In this document: positions 59,224 to 64,000 of the stretch, piece after piece | Position numbering within the stretch: position 1 is the stretch's first letter | How the letters are laid out: each line of letters opens with the position of its first letter | Source: Candidatus Flexicrinis proximus | GTDB lineage: Bacteria; Chloroflexota; Anaerolineae; Aggregatilineales; Phototrophicaceae | Direction of reading: 5' to 3' | Length of the DNA stretch: 64,000 bases | Assembly: GCA_016712885.1 (NCBI GenBank) | Contig: JADJQF010000016.1 | Span: 1 to 64,000, forward strand | The notes under the pieces: generated by a model | Database searches by the model: none | The model's input: only the letters and a program-made list of their open reading frames with translations | What the model was told of the DNA's origin: nothing | Translations under genes and position numbers: made by a program

Positions 59224-60363
59224 ATGACCGAGTCCCACCCCCCCCGCCGCCCGCCGCCCGACCCCGAGCCTTCTACGGATTCGGCTGCTGCGTGGCTGGG
59301 CGCCTACTTCAACGCCACCCCGGACGTGCTGCTGGTACTGGATGTCAGAACCGGGATCATCCGCGGCGCCAACCCTGCCGCCAGCCGTCTGCTGGGCTAT
59401 GCGCCGGACAGCCTGCCGGGGATGCACTTCTCCGCGCTGCTGCCGCCCAACACCGCCAGCGCTAACACGCCGCTGGGCCGGCGCTTCCCGCTGGGCGGCG
59501 AAGTCAGCGAGTCGCAGCTGTTTCACACAGCAGGTGGTGCCGAAGTCCCCTGCGATGTGCAGATGACGGCACTGGCGGAGTCGGAACAGGCCGTGCTGCA
59601 CCTGCGCGATGTCTCCCCGCGCGAGGCGATGCGCCATGCCCGCAGCGAAGCCGACCGCGCCGCCATGACGACGGCCAAGACCGATGACGTCATCCGCGGT
59701 ATCGAACAGTATATGAGCCATGTCTCGCACGAACTGCGGACGCCGATGGCGGTGATCCTGTCATCCTCGTCGATGCTGGAACGCTACTACGCGCGGCTGG
59801 ACGAAGCCAAACGCGCCGAGCATTTTTCGCGGATTCAGGCGCAAATCCGCTACCTGACCGAATTCCTCGATAACCTGCGCTACCTGAGCCGCCTGAACGC
59901 GGGTCAGGTGCGCGCGCAGCCCGACCCGACCGACATCACCACCGCCATCCATGACCTGCTGGCCGAATTCGCATCGGACCCGCAGCACCCGCATTTCGGG
60001 CTGACGCTGGAAGGCGGCACAGCCGCCGTGAAGATCGACCCGACACTTTGGCGGCGGGCGCTGCAGCCGGTCATCCAGAACGCGGTGCGCTATGGGCCAT
60101 TCGGGGCGACGGTCGAGGTGACGGTGATCCGGCGCTATGACTCGCTGGAAGTGACCGTGACCGACCATGGGCCGGGGCTGCCGGCCGAGTATCTGCCGGC
60201 AGTGTTCGAGGTCTTCCGGCGCGGCGAAAACGCGCGCGAGATCAACGGCGGCGGGCTGGGGCTGGCAATCGCGTCGCGCTGCGCGGCGCTGATGGGCGGC
60301 ACGCTGACGTTTGAGACGCAGGCGGGTGCCGGCACCTCGTTTACCCTGAGCGTACCGACTTAG
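59224..60363 (+). CDS. PAS-domain sensor histidine kinase
   Basis: 379 residues, soluble. PAS region YFNATPDVLLVLDVRTGI, RGANPAASRLLGYAPDSLPG; HisKA with phospho-acceptor MSHVSHELRTPM; HATPase N-box VIQNAVRYG, G1 VTDHGPGLP, G2 GGGLGLAI; C-terminus GTSFTLSVP. The start was placed at ATG 59224; GTG 59215 is in frame. No receiver or regulator is adjacent. If the promoter at 58988 serves it, its transcription would be under the LexA-type boxes. Confidence 0.9.
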   Translation: MTESHPPRRPPPDPEPSTDSAAAWLGAYFNATPDVLLVLDVRTGIIRGANPAASRLLGYAPDSLPGMHFSALLPPNTASANTPLGRRFPLGGEVSESQLFHTAGGAEVPCDVQMTALAESEQAVLHLRDVSPREAMRHARSEADRAAMTTAKTDDVIRGIEQYMSHVSHELRTPMAVILSSSSMLERYYARLDEAKRAEHFSRIQAQIRYLTEFLDNLRYLSRLNAGQVRAQPDPTDITTAIHDLLAEFASDPQHPHFGLTLEGGTAAVKIDPTLWRRALQPVIQNAVRYGPFGATVEVTVIRRYDSLEVTVTDHGPGLPAEYLPAVFEVFRRGENAREINGGGLGLAIASRCAALMGGTLTFETQAGAGTSFTLSVPT

Positions 60364-60568
60364 CAGTTAGCCGTCAGCAGTTTGCGATTGGCCGCCAACG
60401 GCCAGTTGTCCGCCGCCTCACCCCATCCCCTTCGCGGTCTCCTGTAGGGACGCCTGAAAAGGCGTACGCGCTGTCTGCCGCAGGCAGGGGTTAGCAACCA
60501 GCGCAAAGAAACCTCACCCCCGGCCCCTCTCCGCGCTGAGAAGGGTGCAGGGGTGAGGTTGTTCTCCG
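60364..60568. repeat. Intergenic repeats between two convergent kinases
   Basis: GGGACGCCTGAAAAGGCGT palindrome at about 60446 (inverted relative to 7117), TGTCTGCCGCAGGCAGG, and the third, shortened copy of the CCTCACCCCCGGCCCCTCTCC repeat (60511-60560). Confidence 0.6.
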
Positions 60569-62371
60569 CTATCTCAACCCGGTCGCCGGCGTCCGCCCGA
60601 GCTTCATCTGGCTCACGGTGTACTGCAGCTTGCCCTCGGTATCGCTGGCATCGAGCGGGACGGTCACGGTCACCACTGTGCCTTTTCCGGGCTGGCTTTG
60701 CAGGTTGAGCCGGCCGCCGATCAGCTCGGCGCGCTCTTCCATGTTCATCATACCGAAGCTGCCGCGCTCAACATACTTCGCCTGCACCTTTTCGACATCG
60801 AAGCCAACCCCGTTGTCGGCCACCCGCACGATCACCTGATCGTCTTTGGCGGCGATGTCGATGCGGATGGTCTGCGCCTCGGCGTACTTGCGCGCATTGC
60901 TGACCGCTTCCTCGATCAGGTAGAACAGGGCATCCTGCGCCTCGGTATGCAGCAGGTGATCGACCTGTTCGTCGATCTTGAGCAGGATGTTCTGGCCAAA
61001 GGTCTTGCGGGTCTTGTCGACCAGCTGCGTCAGCGCCGCGCCTAATCCCTGCGTCTCCAATGCCAGCGGACGCAGCTTAAACAACACATGTCGGATTTCT
61101 GCGGTGGCCTGCTTGGCCAGATCTTCCACAGCCTCGACCTCCTGCCGCAGCTTATCGGTCTGGCCGCGGTCCAGCAGCATCTTGACGATGCCGGTCCGCA
61201 TGGTCACCGCGCTGATCGTCTGGGTCGGGATGTCGTGCAGGTCGCGCACCAGCGCCTGCCGCGCGTTCTGCTCCAGCCGCACGATCCGCTCTTTTTCCAT
61301 CACCAGGTTCATATACAGCGAGGCATTCTGCAGCGCCACCGTCACCTGCGTGCCGATCGCCTGCAGCACGTCGCTCACATCCGCGCTGAAGGCGTCCACG
61401 TCCGACGTCCCGAAGATCAGCACGCCATAGTTGACATACTGCGCGCGCAGCGGCACGGCCATGATCGACCGCATCCGCGCGAACGCCACCACCTCGGCCA
61501 GTTCCGGGTCGCGTGCCGAGAGCGTGCCGATTTTGGGCACCCCTTCGCTCAGCGCCTCGCCGATCACGCCGGCCCGCCCCGGAAACAGCTTTTCTACGTC
61601 GTAGTGCGGCAGCCCGCGGCTGTTCACAATCTGAAGCTGGTCATCGGCGGCGCGCACCAGCAGCACCATCCCGACCACCCGCGAGTCGGTGTTCCGCCGC
61701 AAACCCAGGCGGCCCACATCCAGCGCGGCGTCCAGAATCTTCTGATAGCTGTTGGTATTCAGCGAAGTCGCCACCTGAAGCACGGAGCGGCTGCCCTCGC
61801 GGATCGTCGCCAGGTCTGCATCTTTCTGCTCAATTGTTTTGCGGAAGGATTTAGCCGATGCGCTGCCGTAACGGCTGTAGGCCCACTGCCAGATCCAGGA
61901 CACCAGCAGCGCGATCGCCGCGACGATGGCGATTTCCCAGTAGCCCTGCAGCGCCTCGACGCCTTCCGGTTGGCCCAGCACCAGCCCGACCGCCACCGCG
62001 ATAAACGTCCCCAGCCCGGCCAGCGCCCCCCACGGCCACTCCAACCGGTTCATCCCCACGCCGCCAATGCCCACCACGATCAGCAGCAGCGACGGCCCAT
62101 GCCCCTGCGTCAGCACGGCCACCGCGCCCGCCGTCAGCCAGTCTGCCGCGCTCTGAATAATGCTCGCGTATCTTCTCAGCCCGCGTGTCAGCAGGGTGAT
62201 GGTGACCGCCAGATTGCTCAGGCCGATCACCGTCAGTGTCATCGACAGCACGTCGTTATTAGCCAGCGATCCGGTCACGCCGGCCAGCGACAATACAACG
62301 GCCGAGGCTGCCACCAGAAGCCGCAGCCCGAGCGCCGTCCATTGGGTCGCTGGGATCCGATTTTCAACCAT
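60569..62371 (-). CDS. Membrane-anchored GAF-domain histidine kinase of the NarL-partner (HisKA_3) type
   Basis: 600 residues. Five or six hydrophobic segments in the first 170 residues (LLVAASAVVLSLAGV, MTLTVIGLSNLAVTITLLT, AGLGTFIAVAVGLVLG, IAIVAAIALLVSWIWQWAY). Then a GAF domain (VVGMVLLVRAADDQLQIVNS, GVLIFGTSDVDAF) and HisKA_3 with phospho-acceptor RDLHDIPTQTISAVTMR. HATPase N-box IEEAVSNARKYAEA, G1 VADNGVGFD, GSFGMMNMEERAELIGG. The receiver partner is not in this window. Intact. Confidence 0.92.
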   Translation of the reverse strand: MVENRIPATQWTALGLRLLVAASAVVLSLAGVTGSLANNDVLSMTLTVIGLSNLAVTITLLTRGLRRYASIIQSAADWLTAGAVAVLTQGHGPSLLLIVVGIGGVGMNRLEWPWGALAGLGTFIAVAVGLVLGQPEGVEALQGYWEIAIVAAIALLVSWIWQWAYSRYGSASAKSFRKTIEQKDADLATIREGSRSVLQVATSLNTNSYQKILDAALDVGRLGLRRNTDSRVVGMVLLVRAADDQLQIVNSRGLPHYDVEKLFPGRAGVIGEALSEGVPKIGTLSARDPELAEVVAFARMRSIMAVPLRAQYVNYGVLIFGTSDVDAFSADVSDVLQAIGTQVTVALQNASLYMNLVMEKERIVRLEQNARQALVRDLHDIPTQTISAVTMRTGIVKMLLDRGQTDKLRQEVEAVEDLAKQATAEIRHVLFKLRPLALETQGLGAALTQLVDKTRKTFGQNILLKIDEQVDHLLHTEAQDALFYLIEEAVSNARKYAEAQTIRIDIAAKDDQVIVRVADNGVGFDVEKVQAKYVERGSFGMMNMEERAELIGGRLNLQSQPGKGTVVTVTVPLDASDTEGKLQYTVSQMKLGRTPATGLR

Positions 62372-62496
62372 GTGAATTACGTCTAATGTCCTAGACCTTC
62401 GCTCTTATTATAGCGACTGCAATGCGTTCGAAGTATGGAGTTTCTCATCCGCGGATAAGCGTTTGCTCAATATATCACCAGCTCTCAGGCGAAGCG

Positions 62497-64000
62497 CTAA
62501 GGCGTCGCCACCAATGTGAAGACGGACTTGGTACTTTTTACCTTACCCTCGGCGTTCTGAGCCGCCACATGCCACTTATACAGCGTATTGGTCAGCCACG
62601 GCGCCGGCGGCGATCCCAGCGGCCACACACAGATCGACGAACAGGCCGCCTGTGCCGGCGTGACCACCGCCGTATACACCGTGACGCCGTCCCGCTTGAC
62701 CACCACCTTGTAGCTGTCGGTCTGCGCGGTCGCCGTCCAGATGAAGCTCTGTCCATCGACCGGGACATCCCCCACCGGCGCGATCAGCGCGGGCATGGCC
62801 GGCAGGTTGGTCGCCGTGAAGCGCACCGCCGCCGTCCACCCACTGTAGCGGTCCACGCCGTCGAACTGCCGGGCGCGCAGGTACCATGTCCCGCCTGGAA
62901 TGCTGACATCGATGCTCGGCTCCTCGGCCATGTTGCTGCCGTTATCCAGCACCGGCGATCCGAACCCGCTCGAATCGTCGATCTGGATGTGGAACGCCGC
63001 GTCGTAGCCGGCCACATGGTTGGTCTTGCCTTCGGTCATCACCACCGTGAAGTCATGTCCATAGGTCAGCCCGGCCGCCGGCGTGACGATCACCGGCTGC
63101 CCCGGCAGCGGCGGGATGCACGGCGTAGCGGGCGCGGCCAGCGGCCTGTAGCTCAGGTTCACCCCGTCGACCAGATACGCCGGCGTGTTATCCGCGCTGT
63201 CCCCGCTGACTTCCACCCGCAGCCCCGACCACGCCGCGGGCGTTGTCCCCCACACTGTATATTTCTGCAGCGGCACGTTAGGCGGGATCGTAAACGTGCA
63301 CGATCGTGCCGTCGCCCCGCCATCCGAGCGCAGCAGTTTCACCGTCACCTGTTTCGGCACGGCGCTGGAATTTCCCAGCTTGATCTTGAGTTTCAGCGGC
63401 GAACCGCCGGCTACCAGCACCGGGATGTCCTGCCGCAGCACGGCTGCGCCGCCGGTCGTCCCCCGGTAAAACGAGAACACGCCGCCGTTGACTCCGGCCC
63501 CCTGCGCGCCCCCCAGCACCGACCAGTTCTGCGTCCCAAGGTCGAAGGCGCCGTTCCTGATCACGTTCGTATTGGCCAGGATGTCGCTGGTGATCGAGAT
63601 GCTGATCGGCGTGTAAAACTGGTTGATCATCACCTGCCAGCTCGCGCCCTGGTCGGCCATGTCTTTGGTCGTCCACTGCGGCAGACAGCGGAACCAGCCG
63701 CCGCCCTGGCTGGCCTGTGCGTCGGCACACTGGAAGTCGTAGGCCAGGAAATGGATCTCCTGTACTCGTTCTTCCCAGTGCAGCCGGTACGGCCAGGTGA
63801 AATCGACCGCCGCATTGGTCGGCGGGCGGTGGCTGTTTGGGAAAAACACCTGGTCGCAAGTATTGTCCACCACGTCCACGCCTTCCGGACGGAACACGCC
63901 CGGATACTGCGCCGTCAGATTGATGCGCCACCAGGCGAACATCTTGACAGCCACCGCGCCGGAGCGCAGCGCCTCCGCCGGCCAGGTGTTGACCCATTCG
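62497..64000 (-). CDS. SpoIID/LytB-domain secreted protein, 5' end outside the window
   Basis: Open at the right edge. The first residues seen (EWVNTWPAEALRSGAVAVKM, FAWWRINL) and DNTCDQVFFP..., PTNAAVDFTWPY match the SpoIID/LytB fold of lytic-transglycosylase partners and amidase enhancers. Next comes a jelly-roll-like domain (GAFDLGTQNWSVLGGAQGAG, GGAAVLRQDIPVLVAGGSPL), and then two Fn3-like segments (VIVTPAAGLTYGHDFTVVM, ALIAPVGDVPVDGQSFIW). The C-terminus is KSVFTLVATP. The jelly-roll type resembles the C-terminal domain of the array proteins. Confidence 0.8.
   Translation of the reverse strand, partial: EWVNTWPAEALRSGAVAVKMFAWWRINLTAQYPGVFRPEGVDVVDNTCDQVFFPNSHRPPTNAAVDFTWPYRLHWEERVQEIHFLAYDFQCADAQASQGGGWFRCLPQWTTKDMADQGASWQVMINQFYTPISISITSDILANTNVIRNGAFDLGTQNWSVLGGAQGAGVNGGVFSFYRGTTGGAAVLRQDIPVLVAGGSPLKLKIKLGNSSAVPKQVTVKLLRSDGGATARSCTFTIPPNVPLQKYTVWGTTPAAWSGLRVEVSGDSADNTPAYLVDGVNLSYRPLAAPATPCIPPLPGQPVIVTPAAGLTYGHDFTVVMTEGKTNHVAGYDAAFHIQIDDSSGFGSPVLDNGSNMAEEPSIDVSIPGGTWYLRARQFDGVDRYSGWTAAVRFTATNLPAMPALIAPVGDVPVDGQSFIWTATAQTDSYKVVVKRDGVTVYTAVVTPAQAACSSICVWPLGSPPAPWLTNTLYKWHVAAQNAEGKVKSTKSVFTLVATP

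Overview
This is a bacterial chromosomal window, high in G+C, most likely from an uncultured member of the Chloroflexota close to Anaerolineae. That assignment is an inference. It rests on the DnaB / DnaD-like / tandem DnaC-like loader operon, double-GNAT proteins, a PadR-HAAS pair, a B12-binding protein followed by MeaB, and intergenic DNA built from strings of small hairpins. Recognisable -10 boxes are mostly TATACT, TATGCT or TATAAT. No rRNA, tRNA or CRISPR array was seen.

Layout. Positions 1-6022 (minus strand) hold a replication operon: dnaB carrying an intein, a DnaD-domain protein, a two-ATPase helicase loader, then a double GNAT enzyme, all heavily frameshifted. From 6.2 to 16 kb lie housekeeping genes: a bifunctional-nuclease-domain protein, a VIT-type metal transporter, dnaN, an aldo-keto reductase, an FprA-type reductase, an orphan response regulator and a secreted protein. 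From 16.1 to 21.9 kb is a defence pair, a GmrSD-like DUF262/DUF1524 nuclease and a type IIG restriction-methylase. From 22.6 to 29.3 kb come glmS, an HNH nuclease with a small partner, an AlkZ-like protein, an AhpD-like protein, plsC and a hydrolase.

From 29.7 to 49.4 kb the window is dominated by a family of eleven related secreted proteins. Most have a signal peptide, a PPC-like domain, a jelly-roll-like domain and a short Pro/Ala-rich tail. The main block (35.6-49.4 kb) sits between mraY and murD, genes that are neighbours in many cell-wall clusters. It also contains pfkA, a fragment of comM, and duplicated 3' gene ends. From 49.4 to 64 kb are murD, an oxidoreductase, a PadR-HAAS pair with two operator palindromes, a cold-shock gene, a hydrolase, a GNAT enzyme, an 81-residue stand-alone LexA-type DNA-binding domain, two sensor histidine kinases and the 3' part of a SpoIID-domain secreted protein.

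The most novel signals are (a) the secreted paralogue array and (b) the LexA-like mini-repressor together with two near-identical arrays of three overlapping LexA-type boxes. One array directly follows the repressor gene. The other lies upstream of the type IIG enzyme, 36 kb away, in the same orientation relative to the downstream gene.

Many genes, including the normally essential dnaB, dnaN and murD, are split by single-base frameshifts. I read most of these as consensus errors, worst in the first 6 kb, rather than gene death. Spans given for such genes cover the whole reconstructed reading.
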